Shown here: positions 35,999 through 44,906 of the stretch, in pieces | How the letters are laid out: each line of letters opens with the position of its first letter | Position numbering within the stretch: the stretch's first letter is position 1 | Source of the DNA: DAIPJH01 sp036770365 | GTDB taxonomy: Bacteria > Pseudomonadota > Alphaproteobacteria > Rickettsiales > UBA998 | Length of the DNA: 64,000 bases | Direction: 5' to 3' | NCBI GenBank assembly: GCA_036770365.1 | Contig: DAIPJH010000001.1 | Location: forward strand, 1-64,000 | Notes under the pieces: model-generated | Seen by the model: the letters and a program-made list of their open reading frames with translations, nothing else | Databases searched by the model: none | What the model was told of the DNA's origin: nothing | Program-made: the position numbers and the translations under genes

Positions 35999-36062
35999 TT
36001 TTCTCTTCACTCAAACTTTATATTTTGGTTCAAAAACATCAAACCAACCAATTAAGACCAGA

Positions 36063-36473
36063 CTACAAATACGCACCCGTATGAAGATGCAACTTGACAA
36101 CCGCCAACACAGAAACAATCCCCAGCGCAACACAAAATAGTTGATTTAGAATCAACAATATAGGCTTCGCCACCGAGCAAGAAACGTAATCCTCGATCAC
36201 CACCTGCAACCCTAATTTGGCATGAAAGAACAGCGCGACCAACAACGCAATAACTCCCATTGCTGTCAAAGGATGTGCAAACCACTGCCCAACCTTCTCA
36301 GATGAGGTATACATCGCGCCACACAACATGTTTGTGACAAACCATATCGACAGTGGAGCAAGTACAATCGCCGTCAAACGCTGCATCCACCAGTGATGCG
36401 TCCCATCCTTGGCTGAACCCAAGCCACGCACACGCGACAAAGGAGAACGTAGTACATCGTGCTTATGACTCAT
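36063..36473 (-). CDS. sdhD: Succinate dehydrogenase membrane anchor subunit D
   Basis: A 136-residue hydrophobic subunit with three membrane helices that, with SdhC, binds heme b and ubiquinone. Residues near the N-terminus, GSAKDGTHHWWMQRLTAI, form the conserved quinone-site region, and the HAKLGLQVVIEDYV region holds the heme-ligand type His. The ATG overlaps the sdhC stop (ATGA), so both anchors are coupled. A longer open frame reaches 36698 but would overlap sdhC fully; I reject that start. A 64-base gap leads to sdhA. Confidence 0.93.
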   Translation of the reverse strand: MSHKHDVLRSPLSRVRGLGSAKDGTHHWWMQRLTAIVLAPLSIWFVTNMLCGAMYTSSEKVGQWFAHPLTAMGVIALLVALFFHAKLGLQVVIEDYVSCSVAKPILLILNQLFCVALGIVSVLAVVKLHLHTGAYL

Positions 36474-36880
36474 AGTTTTGCCCCCTCTTGCAGCAAGACC
36501 ATCCATGTTACGCCCGTAGCGACCAACACAAATACAATGGTCAACATTCCTGTAAAATTCACGCTCGACATTGAAAACCCGCGCCCAGTATCCCAGTACA
36601 TATGGCGCAGACCATTGGCAAGGTGATAATAAAACGCCACCGTCCAACCAATCATCAACACCACACCATACCATGCGCCCAAGAAATTCTTGATACAACT
36701 CAACATCTCGGCATCATAGGCAAGCCCCCAAAGCCACAGCACCAACGGCACAGTCCCCACAATCAGGGCGACCCCCGTAATACGATGAAGAATCGACATA
36801 ACCGACGTTATCTGCGGCTTATACACCTGCAAATGCGGCGATAAAGGGCGATACTGTTTTACGGAAAGCTGTTCACTCAT
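36470..36880 (-). CDS. sdhC: Succinate dehydrogenase cytochrome b556 subunit C
   Basis: A 136-residue membrane anchor with three helices. The family signature RPLSPHLQVYKPQITSVMSI and SILHRITG at the N-terminus contributes to the quinone site; the second signature HLANGLRHMYWDTGRG has the heme b axial His. First gene of sdhCDAB. Its promoter must lie in the 185 bases upstream, in which I see no clear hexamers. The last four bases overlap the sdhD start. Confidence 0.95.
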   Translation of the reverse strand: MSEQLSVKQYRPLSPHLQVYKPQITSVMSILHRITGVALIVGTVPLVLWLWGLAYDAEMLSCIKNFLGAWYGVVLMIGWTVAFYYHLANGLRHMYWDTGRGFSMSSVNFTGMLTIVFVLVATGVTWMVLLQEGAKL

Positions 36881-37065
36881 AATTCAATCATCCTATTTTC
36901 CAAACGCCTCGTGAATATAACCAAATAAACTAGAAAATCCAGCTTGTCGTTTTGTTTCATTGAATGCGGTGTAACATTATGATTCCGTGTAACATTCCAT
37001 CACCACACTCACGCATCACATCATCCGCCCCGCACCCAATGTTGCTTTTTTGCAGCCCTTAACCA

Positions 37066-37593
37066 CTATAGCCGCACATCTGGCACGGTCATAGGAGCAT
37101 AGTGCAATGCGGGAGCAATCACACGGTAAGGAAAAGAACGCAATAAAATATGGTAAGATTGCACTACCCCAGCCGCCATCCCCAACACAGCACGCGCACT
37201 CACCTCCAACTCATCCACTTCTTTCATAACCACCATCGCCGCATCACGTTGCGCAAAAACCGCCCCCTCTAACGGCTGAGCCAAACACTCACGCACTGAC
37301 ACAATCAACTTAGAAAGCCGCTGCTCGTCTATTAAACGTTCATTCAATGATTTTCTTTGGCGTACCATGAGTGACGACACATCACTTAACGCTTGCACCA
37401 ATGCAGGATTAGGAAATGATGGTAACACCCGCAAGGCCTGCTCCAGTACCATGGCTCGTTTAACACGCGCCTGCAGTAACATATCTATGTCCTGTGTCAA
37501 CATAAAGACCCGTTGACGCGCCACATGAAGGCGATAGATACCTGAACCGACACACAATAACACACTGAGCAAGAGAATGATGAGACTATCCAA
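37066..37593 (-). CDS. LemA-like membrane protein, divergent
   Basis: A 175-residue protein with an N-terminal membrane helix (SLIILLLSVLLCVGSGIY) and a long helical cytoplasmic or periplasmic part. The layout resembles LemA: helix, an R-rich D-x-LLQARVKRA segment, three to four helices, and a C-terminal ARAVLGMAAGVVQSYHILLRSFPYRVIAP, which parallels the LemA ending AR-x-x-Y-N...-FP. Key Tyr/Asn residues of LemA are missing, so this is a distant relative at best. LemA proteins are of uncertain function. It is upstream of yggT on the minus strand, where it could be cotranscribed with purU and yggT. Confidence 0.55.
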   Translation of the reverse strand: MDSLIILLLSVLLCVGSGIYRLHVARQRVFMLTQDIDMLLQARVKRAMVLEQALRVLPSFPNPALVQALSDVSSLMVRQRKSLNERLIDEQRLSKLIVSVRECLAQPLEGAVFAQRDAAMVVMKEVDELEVSARAVLGMAAGVVQSYHILLRSFPYRVIAPALHYAPMTVPDVRL

Positions 37594-37642
37594 ATCAAAA
37601 ATCTCCTCTTCCAGTTATTTCAGTTGGTTGCAGAACATATTT

Positions 37643-37942
37643 TTAAATATGCATGAGAGCAAAAAGATAGTTCACTGTATAACCAATAAAATTAAGGGCA
37701 AGAATCAACACCACGGGTGAGAGATCAATACCACCCAAATCGGGCATATAACGACGAATCGGGGCTAACATCGGCTCAAAAAGACGATGCAGCACTGTCT
37801 CTAATTTAAACACAAGAGGTTGATATCGATTCACAATTTTAAACTGAATAAGTAAGTTGAGGATAATCCACACCATCAACGCCGTCTGTATCAAATGGAT
37901 AATCGAACCAATAAGATAGGCAATAGGATTCATCATAAACAT
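37643..37942 (-). CDS. YggT family membrane protein
   Basis: A 99-residue protein with two membrane segments. The family motif is intact: FEPMLAPIRRYMPDLGGIDLSPVVLILAL (seen in two parts, LAPIRRYMPDLGG and IDLSPVVLIL). YggT/Ycf19 proteins are linked to osmotic stress tolerance and cell-division or membrane organisation, but no biochemical role is proven. Start at one of two ATG codons (37942 or 37936). It lies 13 bases downstream of purU, with which it is likely cotranscribed. Confidence 0.9.
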   Translation of the reverse strand: MFMMNPIAYLIGSIIHLIQTALMVWIILNLLIQFKIVNRYQPLVFKLETVLHRLFEPMLAPIRRYMPDLGGIDLSPVVLILALNFIGYTVNYLFALMHI

Positions 37943-37955
37943 AGAAAATAACCTC

Positions 37956-38816
37956 TTAGAATACTACTGTTTTACGTCCGTTCAACAAAACACGATGCTC
38001 CACATGGAACTTCAACGCACGCGAAAGCACACGACTTTCAATGTCACGCCCCACCTGCACCAGATCATCGGGCGAAAGCGTATGGTTCACCCGCACTACC
38101 TCCTGCTCAATGATCGGCCCTTCATCCAAATCTTCAGTCACATAATGCGCCGTTGCGCCAATAATTTTTACACCACGCTCATGCGCCTGATGGTAGGGCT
38201 TTGCCCCCTTGAAACTTGGTAAAAATGAGTGATGGATATTAATGGCTCGCCCTGAGAGTGCGCGACATAGCTCAGGCGAAAGAATCTGCATGTAGCGCGC
38301 CAACACCACGACATCGATCCCCTCTCGCTCTAGCACCTCAAGTACACGCGCCTCCTGCCCCGCTTTATTACCTGACATCACAGGAAAATAATGAAATGGA
38401 ATCCCATGCCACTCCACCAACGAGCGTAAATCGGGATGATTAGAAATGACCGCGGGAATCTCCACGCGAAGCGCGCCTGTTTGATAACGATGGAGTAAAT
38501 CATTCAAGCAATGCCCGAATTTTGAGACCATCAACACAACTTTTGGACGTTTTGACATATCATGCAGACCAAAATCCATAGAAAATGGTTTAGCAACATC
38601 CTTTGTGAATCGCTCACGCAACACCTCTTGTGCTGGTGTTCCTACGCCATGTGCAAAGTGAATCCTCTGAAAAAAACGTCCCGTGACAGGATCACCAAAC
38701 TGCGTTGCCTCAATAATAAAACCATCATGCGTAGCGATAAACCCCGCGACTGCCGCCACAATGCCCTTTACGTCCTCACACGCCACCGTCAACACATATT
38801 CTTGCGCTTGATTCAT
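37956..38816 (-). CDS. purU: Formyltetrahydrofolate deformylase
   Basis: Hydrolyses 10-formyl-THF to formate and THF, balancing one-carbon pools and feeding purine synthesis. The N-terminal ACT domain (about residues 5-80, VLTVACEDVKGIVAAVAGF) is followed by a formyltransferase fold with the catalytic Asn-His-Asp set: NIHHSFLPSFKGAKPYHQA and GATAHYVTEDLDEGPI. Length of 286 residues is standard. The order on the minus strand is divL, purU, yggT. A 28-base gap separates it from the divL stop. Confidence 0.97.
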   Translation of the reverse strand: MNQAQEYVLTVACEDVKGIVAAVAGFIATHDGFIIEATQFGDPVTGRFFQRIHFAHGVGTPAQEVLRERFTKDVAKPFSMDFGLHDMSKRPKVVLMVSKFGHCLNDLLHRYQTGALRVEIPAVISNHPDLRSLVEWHGIPFHYFPVMSGNKAGQEARVLEVLEREGIDVVVLARYMQILSPELCRALSGRAINIHHSFLPSFKGAKPYHQAHERGVKIIGATAHYVTEDLDEGPIIEQEVVRVNHTLSPDDLVQVGRDIESRVLSRALKFHVEHRVLLNGRKTVVF

Positions 38817-38844
38817 AATGAATGTTACTCTCTTCCAGTACTAT

Positions 38845-41205
38845 TTACGCTGCCACGCCTGAAGTTTCTTCTGTTTGTACATGCGGATTATAAGGAATCA
38901 CACAGGTAAACGTTGCCCCCTTATCCTGCTCAGAATCTAGCACAACGCGCCCGCCATGCAATCCAATAAAGCTTCTTACCATCGAAAGTCCAAGCCCCGT
39001 CCCTGCCTTACGCGCACCATCACGTCCACGATAAAATTTATCAAAGATGCGAGCCTGCTCTTCGGGTGCAATTCCCTGCCCTTGATCCTTGACCCACAGA
39101 TAAATCCCATCTTCTTCACGACGCGCCCCCACCTCGACCGTAGTTTTTGACGGCGAATATTTCACGGCATTGCTCATCAAGTGGAACATCACTTGTCGAA
39201 TGCGTGTTTCATCCCCACGCATCATCCCAATATCTTCATCAACGACTACACGCGCCTCGATCTGCTCACGCTTCATCCGTTCTACCATCAACGCCAACAC
39301 GCTTTGAATCATTTTTTGAATATCAAATTCGCTGATATCTAACGTAAGATACCCCGCCTCAATACTCGCCAAGTCCAAAATATCGCTGATGATATGAATA
39401 AGCTGACTAGACGACTGCGCAATTCCCTCAACATACTCACGCTGCTTTTCTGTTAATCTTCCAAAGTAATCTTGCTGAAGCATATCCGCAAAGCCACTGA
39501 TACTGGTCAAAGGCGAACGCAACTCGTATGACACATTAGCCAAAAACTCGGATTTCAATCTATCCGCCGCTTGCAACGCCTCATTTCTCTCACGCAGCGA
39601 CAATTCCACTACCATGGTGTCAGTTACATCAACGTAGGTCAGCAACGTTCCACCATCAGGCAATGGCACCATACTCCAATCGAGTACCTTCCCATCTGCA
39701 CGCTCCATACGTGATGCCATCAAACGACGTGATTGCACCTGCGCAATAAATTCCTTTTTAAACCCATCCCAATCCTTTGTACGCACTAAAGGACGAATCG
39801 CCTCCAACACGGAAGATAGATGCGTTCCCGCAGCCACGTCTGCTTCACGTACCCCCCAAAGGATACGAAACACAGGGTTATTCAGACGGATCTTCCCGTC
39901 CTCGCCAAACACGATAATACCTTCATGAAGATTATCTAAGGTCTCACGCTGCACCGCTATCAATGTATTGTATGAACGCTCCAACGCTAACCTGTCGGTC
40001 ACATCTTCATAAGTGAACAAAACTCCACCCATTGCATGAGGAATACGTACATTACGCAGTGTTCGCCCATCAGGCAGATAGAAAAACTCCTCGCTTGGCT
40101 CCATCAAATCCGTAAACAGCTTAAGCTGAAGCTTTTTAAACGCAGAAAAATTGGCCTGCTCAGGCAAACGACGATTCTCACGCAAGAACTCCAACACTTC
40201 ACTAAAGGTCGGGTGCGCATCAAGCCACGTTTCACCAAAACTCCACATCCGCACATAGGCCTGATTATAGAACTTCAAACGGGTATCTTTACCGAAAATC
40301 GCCACTGCACTAGTAGAACTTTCCAACAGATCATTCAGCAAGGAGTTATAGCGCGAAAGCTCCTCTTCCGCTTCACCCAATTCGGTGATATCGCGTGCCA
40401 TCCCGACCGTCATCCCCATATCCTTAATGTAGGACTCACGTATCTTGTAATAGCGACGCGTATCTCCTACCACCAAATGGCGGCGTTCACGCTGAATCTC
40501 GCCCGTATCAATCGCTTTACGCGCAAGCTGCGGGGCTTGACGATACAGCTCAGGAATGCCCACCATATCCTCATCGCCATTGTGAACAGACACGGCAGAG
40601 GTATAGGCAAGATTACAATATTGAATGGTCATCGACGTATCACGCATCCACACCAACGTATCCGTATCGTTGAGCATCGCAGCGTAACGTCGCCCTTCTT
40701 CTTTCAGAGCATCATTTTCCGTTTGCACCATCAACATACGACGATATTCGGAGGTCACATCGCGGCACAGCAACGTCACAGCATTATCAAGCTGCTCTTC
40801 ACGCATCGGAATAAACTCAATAAAACGCATATCTTGATTGCGTATCACTGCGGGCTGACGCAAATCCTTACCTACAGGCTGCACATCAAGCAACCGCTTG
40901 AACTTCTCGCGCCCTTCATCATCAAGACGCGCCAGAAACTCAGAAAGATCAGCAGGAGAACGTTGCCACCCCATCAAGCTCGCAAGCAACGCAGAGGACT
41001 CAACACGCCCCACTGCAGGAAAAATACGCACATACGCAAAACTAAAATCTTCCAACATGGAGCGCATCAGCCCCAGCCCATCACGGGATTTTATAAAGCT
41101 CCGCTGCGCCCACAACCACACCACAGGGATACTCACCAGCGCGGTCACCGCCACCGCCTGAATCGTCATCTCATAAGTCTGCACAAAGTCCATCAGCATT
41201 GTCAT
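38845..41205 (-). CDS. divL: DivL-type PAS histidine-kinase-like regulator (Tyr in place of His)
   Basis: About 786 residues: N-terminal membrane helix (VTALVSIPVVWLWA), three to four PAS domains (to about residue 540), a HisKA dimerisation domain and a HATPase with HLMSNAVKYSP, KDQGQGIAPEE and GTGLGLSMV boxes. The H-box reads NVSYELRSPLTS: the phosphoacceptor is Tyr, codon TAC at 39526-39528. This is the hallmark of Caulobacter DivL (Tyr550, 769 residues), which controls CckA and binds phospho-DivK. divK and pleD lie at 28 kb. Start is uncertain between GTG 41226 and ATG 41205, 41199 or 41193; no strong ribosome site. Ordinary PAS kinases have His here, so the assignment is well supported. 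Confidence 0.92.
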   Translation of the reverse strand: MTMLMDFVQTYEMTIQAVAVTALVSIPVVWLWAQRSFIKSRDGLGLMRSMLEDFSFAYVRIFPAVGRVESSALLASLMGWQRSPADLSEFLARLDDEGREKFKRLLDVQPVGKDLRQPAVIRNQDMRFIEFIPMREEQLDNAVTLLCRDVTSEYRRMLMVQTENDALKEEGRRYAAMLNDTDTLVWMRDTSMTIQYCNLAYTSAVSVHNGDEDMVGIPELYRQAPQLARKAIDTGEIQRERRHLVVGDTRRYYKIRESYIKDMGMTVGMARDITELGEAEEELSRYNSLLNDLLESSTSAVAIFGKDTRLKFYNQAYVRMWSFGETWLDAHPTFSEVLEFLRENRRLPEQANFSAFKKLQLKLFTDLMEPSEEFFYLPDGRTLRNVRIPHAMGGVLFTYEDVTDRLALERSYNTLIAVQRETLDNLHEGIIVFGEDGKIRLNNPVFRILWGVREADVAAGTHLSSVLEAIRPLVRTKDWDGFKKEFIAQVQSRRLMASRMERADGKVLDWSMVPLPDGGTLLTYVDVTDTMVVELSLRERNEALQAADRLKSEFLANVSYELRSPLTSISGFADMLQQDYFGRLTEKQREYVEGIAQSSSQLIHIISDILDLASIEAGYLTLDISEFDIQKMIQSVLALMVERMKREQIEARVVVDEDIGMMRGDETRIRQVMFHLMSNAVKYSPSKTTVEVGARREEDGIYLWVKDQGQGIAPEEQARIFDKFYRGRDGARKAGTGLGLSMVRSFIGLHGGRVVLDSEQDKGATFTCVIPYNPHVQTEETSGVAA

Positions 41206-41260
41206 GAGATGGTTATAGCACCTCACGACAATGCTTCAAGGAGAGAATGATGATTAAGGA

Positions 41261-44239
41261 TTAATGGCGAGTTATATTATCTGTTGTTACACCCTGATAC
41301 ACACCTGCGCCTTTTAATCCCGCCACATTAGAAAAGGCAAAGTTACCACCAATTTCCTGAGCGTTACCTCCAAACAATGCACCATTCATGCTTACGCCTG
41401 TAGTGTAGTCAGTCCCGTTATAACCAGCACTTGTAGTCCCACCTGTAAACACAGCGTTTCCAGATGTAGAAATTGCTGCATCTAATTTGCTGACACTCAA
41501 GTCATGACCTTCTACATCAGGGATTTTGACATTGACAGTTATAGTTTTTGCACCACCAACTGCATTACCAAAGCTCGCCTCCGCACGAACATCACCTTGA
41601 TAGTTTTTAATACTATTACCATTTACAATAGAGGCATAAGCATCCCCTTCATAGGTTGCATCGCCAGTTAAAGTATAAGCTGTCTGCGTCACCTCACCCA
41701 CCACATAGGGTACAAGCTCGGCGACATCACGACTATTCGCCCCGCCAACCGTAGCATCGCCACCCCAAACACCCCACTGCGTATAGTGATAATCATCCCG
41801 TGAAGGATTAACACCCGTCATATTACCCGAAACCACAAAGGATTTTTCGTTCTCGCCGACCGCTGCAAACGTATTTTTGTTTACATAGGCACTACCCTTC
41901 GATGCCGTTAAACCAAAATCCGCGTCCCTTGGATTCCACATAGTACCACCATCAACATCCTCTGCATGAATATGCATACCCACTTTTGCGTCTGAAGCAA
42001 CCTTTTCAAGCGTTACATTAGATGGAGTAGCCCCACTCGAATAGACCACACCACCTGCTGGTATTGCTGCATCAACGTTAACATTCAACACCCCAGCAGC
42101 ATAACCCTTCATCGGCGCACTAGTAGTATTATCCCGCGCATCCCCATCCAACCACGGTAGATCACTAGAGGTAACACTTTCATTACGCACCAGCGGAGCT
42201 TCATGAATTTTTGCGATAGTCTCAGCATTAGTAAAGTTCTTGATGCTAGCAGTAATACGCGCCCCATCTACCCCATTATCAGTACTACCAAACATTTCAT
42301 GTGATTCGACACTGCCATAATGCACATCATGATCAGACTCTGTAGTACGGCTCACCTCAATTGCTTGACCTTGTAATTTTAGATCTGCATCTCTCACTCG
42401 ACCAACAATCACCATATCGTTATCTTCACCTGACTCTAATGCTTGACCGTGACGTAACCAATTTAGATGAGCATTCACAAAATACCCACTTTGCCAATCG
42501 ACAAAGACCCCATCGGTCGGGCTAGCAAGCGCAGCATTTACATCGCCTGCATAATTGGTTTGATACTGATTGAGTTCAGGTAACAAAGTGTAAAAACTTA
42601 CACCAGAATTCACTCTTGTATAACCAATACCTACATCCGCAAGCTCACCGACAATCATATTGCGCTGCATTTTGGTTGTATCATTGGTCATGTTAAACAC
42701 TGTCATCGCATGATTCGCAACCGTATAGCCATTCACAGTAAATCCATCGCTACGATCGGCTGATACATGGTAAGTGAAAGCACCCGATGTTTCGTTAGGA
42801 TCAAAATCTGGCAATAACAAGGATAATACACCATTTGATAGACCATAAACGTCACCATCTGTTTTGACCAAACCAATCTCACTTGCAGAAGCTGCAGTTA
42901 AGTAACCATTGCTTGAGTCACCATAGAAATAACCCGCCGTGCTATAACCTGTCACAGGACTTGTGGTTACCGCAGCAACAACGCCAGTTGTGTTTTCAGA
43001 GTCTTTTGTCACATCTACCACAGCAGGCAATTTTGTCCCCGTACCGCTACCATCCGTTTTTGTGCCATCACCATCAGAATCAACAACCACAGGTGGTAAT
43101 GCTGGCGTCACAGGTTTTAACACACCATCACCACCCGCAATTCTATCTACTGCCTTAGCAATCACCGTATCCGTGCTTGCATTATTGACTGCCTCAGACA
43201 CAGACTTCACATCCAGATTTGCCGCAGCAATCGGGGTGAAGCTTTCAAACTGCGCCACATCTACTTTTGGAGCGTCCAATGTCGGTGTAGCATTTGCCGC
43301 CTCTGCTTGTGGAGTTGCACTAGCAGTCATTGACTCAGCCTCTGCCGTTTTTTGGTCTTGTACATTACTCCCATCACCTTCAGACGTTAACGTTGCGCCT
43401 TGCTCATTGGTATTAGATTTTTCATCGTTTGACGCCGAGTTTGCGTCTGAGTTTTGAGTGTTTTGCCCCGAAGACCCTTGTTCACTCTTGGCTTCTGGCT
43501 GTTTTTCTTCCGTTTTCAATTCTTGAGTTTTTGCCTTCACATCATCATGTGTTGGAATCTTTTTCACACCAACGGTTGCGCCACCCTCAGTCTTTTTGAA
43601 TGCAGAAACGCTGGTTGCCACTTGGTCTGGCGTCATTTGTTTTGGCACACCATTAGCCTTATCAAGGCTAAAACCTGCCCCAATCGACGTGGTACTCACC
43701 GTCTCACCGCCTGCATTTGCAAGCGTCATCTCTTTACCATACACAAATACTGCTTCGGTTTCACCACTACCCGCAGCAATATGTGCATCGACAATACCCC
43801 CACGAATACCAATCGTCGCCACTGGCGTATGCACCTCTACAGGATTTTTCTTACTCAATGCACCCCCAATAAAACGAAATGCCCCCTTAACACTGTTTAG
43901 TGAAAGCTTTCCGGTGCTTTCTTTCGGATTATAGACAAAGCTATCAATACGAAGCTGCGCGTTTTCATTAATAGAGACCGTCGATCTATCTTTAAAGATA
44001 ATCTGCGCACGTCCTGTCTTGTCCGTACTCAAATTATCATTGAGAAAAATAACATCCCCTTGCTTCAGCGTACGCTGCAAACCATCATCACCCGTCGCAA
44101 AAAGCGAGGCACTGGTCGCACCTACGACACCAACCTGCTCTAACGCCCATGCGGGAACACTCAAGGATAGCGTCACAAGCTGCGCAAGCACCGCAACTAA
44201 CATCATTTTTTTTATATTTTTATACTGTTTCATGTTCAT
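41261..44239 (-). CDS. FecR-domain surface protein with TbpB-like C-terminal segment
   Basis: A large (993-residue) exported protein. Signal peptide cut near PAWA; FecR domain at about 40-170 with the diagnostic TPVATIGIRGG and GRAQIIFKDRSTV. A Ser/Thr/Glu-rich disordered linker follows (about 220-330), with a D-x-D-x-D-G loop near residue 390 (VDSDGDGTK). A long beta-rich region then runs to the end. The last 60 residues include NGALFGGNAQEIGGNFAF, the F-x-G-x-x-A-x-E-x-G-G-x-F pattern of TbpB-like lipoprotein barrels. Start ATG 44239 with GGTGAG upstream. It follows the TPR gene by 12 bases. Substrate, ligand and topology unknown; a Slam-type export route is possible. Confidence 0.75.
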   Translation of the reverse strand: MNMKQYKNIKKMMLVAVLAQLVTLSLSVPAWALEQVGVVGATSASLFATGDDGLQRTLKQGDVIFLNDNLSTDKTGRAQIIFKDRSTVSINENAQLRIDSFVYNPKESTGKLSLNSVKGAFRFIGGALSKKNPVEVHTPVATIGIRGGIVDAHIAAGSGETEAVFVYGKEMTLANAGGETVSTTSIGAGFSLDKANGVPKQMTPDQVATSVSAFKKTEGGATVGVKKIPTHDDVKAKTQELKTEEKQPEAKSEQGSSGQNTQNSDANSASNDEKSNTNEQGATLTSEGDGSNVQDQKTAEAESMTASATPQAEAANATPTLDAPKVDVAQFESFTPIAAANLDVKSVSEAVNNASTDTVIAKAVDRIAGGDGVLKPVTPALPPVVVDSDGDGTKTDGSGTGTKLPAVVDVTKDSENTTGVVAAVTTSPVTGYSTAGYFYGDSSNGYLTAASASEIGLVKTDGDVYGLSNGVLSLLLPDFDPNETSGAFTYHVSADRSDGFTVNGYTVANHAMTVFNMTNDTTKMQRNMIVGELADVGIGYTRVNSGVSFYTLLPELNQYQTNYAGDVNAALASPTDGVFVDWQSGYFVNAHLNWLRHGQALESGEDNDMVIVGRVRDADLKLQGQAIEVSRTTESDHDVHYGSVESHEMFGSTDNGVDGARITASIKNFTNAETIAKIHEAPLVRNESVTSSDLPWLDGDARDNTTSAPMKGYAAGVLNVNVDAAIPAGGVVYSSGATPSNVTLEKVASDAKVGMHIHAEDVDGGTMWNPRDADFGLTASKGSAYVNKNTFAAVGENEKSFVVSGNMTGVNPSRDDYHYTQWGVWGGDATVGGANSRDVAELVPYVVGEVTQTAYTLTGDATYEGDAYASIVNGNSIKNYQGDVRAEASFGNAVGGAKTITVNVKIPDVEGHDLSVSKLDAAISTSGNAVFTGGTTSAGYNGTDYTTGVSMNGALFGGNAQEIGGNFAFSNVAGLKGAGVYQGVTTDNITRH

Positions 44240-44251
44240 GACTCTCACCCC

Positions 44252-44665
44252 TTAGTTTTTCGCTGAAATTTTTGCGAGGTATTGATGTGCGCGTTCGACT
44301 TGTTCTTTGGTAGCACCCATGTCATTGGCAACCAATTCAAGATGCATTTTTGCTGTATCAAAAGAATTCATAAGGAAATAAAGCACCCCAACTTCCAAGC
44401 GTATCTCAGGAAGGTTGGGGTTCATCATCAAAATACGCTCTAATGGCGAGACAGCCGCCTCATAATCTCCTAATTCAACCGCTAATGCTGAATATTTCAT
44501 CGACACATCCACATCACCAGGATGCGCATACATCACCTCAAAAGCCTCTTGAAACTCTTTCATGACCACGTCACGCTCACGCGCCATCGCCTTTTCAGGG
44601 AAAATCATTAACGTTAACACCACCAGAAGCAGCAGCACCATGACTTTATTGACATATCCACGCAT
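44252..44665 (-). CDS. Small exported tetratricopeptide-repeat protein
   Basis: A 137-139 residue protein with signal peptide (VMVLLLLVVLTLMIF, cut near KAMA) and two to three TPR motifs (GDYEAAVSPLERILMMNPNLPE and GVLYFLMNSFDTAKMHLELV, here split for length). The repeats resemble the N-terminal TPR of the barrel protein at 21726. Start ATG 44665 has GTGAG at 6 bases and is chosen over ATG 44671. It is the first gene of a two-gene unit with the FecR-domain protein. TPR partners of FecR proteins are common in alphaproteobacteria; they may help in periplasmic transit, though this is not shown. Confidence 0.8.
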   Translation of the reverse strand: MRGYVNKVMVLLLLVVLTLMIFPEKAMARERDVVMKEFQEAFEVMYAHPGDVDVSMKYSALAVELGDYEAAVSPLERILMMNPNLPEIRLEVGVLYFLMNSFDTAKMHLELVANDMGATKEQVERAHQYLAKISAKN

Positions 44666-44906
44666 ATTCATCTCACTTTTATGACGTTTTGCTAATTTTA
44701 TGTTTCAGCTCTAACACAATGCATTAAAATTGATTCTCGAAATAATGAGTAGTATCATTGACGATAGTAAATCTTGTTGATTATGCCGCGCATTTATTAA
44801 CAATTAACTAATTTTAACTATTATTTGTAAAGATAGGTTTTAAAAACACCCTGCTTCTTAGTAAAAACCTTACCTTATCAACCAGCTTATCGACTTAGGA
44901 CGACCT

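Noticed and set aside
36063..36698. 211-codon version of sdhD
   Set aside because: Would fully overlap sdhC; the ATGA-coupled start at 36473 gives the standard SdhD length and N-terminus.
40036..41250. 404-codon plus-strand open frame
   Set aside because: Antisense to divL; its translation is rich in His, Arg and Thr with no fold or motif, while the minus strand shows a full DivL protein.
42963..43457. 164-codon plus-strand frame inside the FecR-domain gene
   Set aside because: Shadow of the low-complexity linker; no ribosome site, no domain.
44776..44835. TTAA repeats upstream of the cNMP-binding gene as a CtrA site
   Set aside because: Spacings are 3 and 6 bases, not 7, and the region is simply A+T rich.
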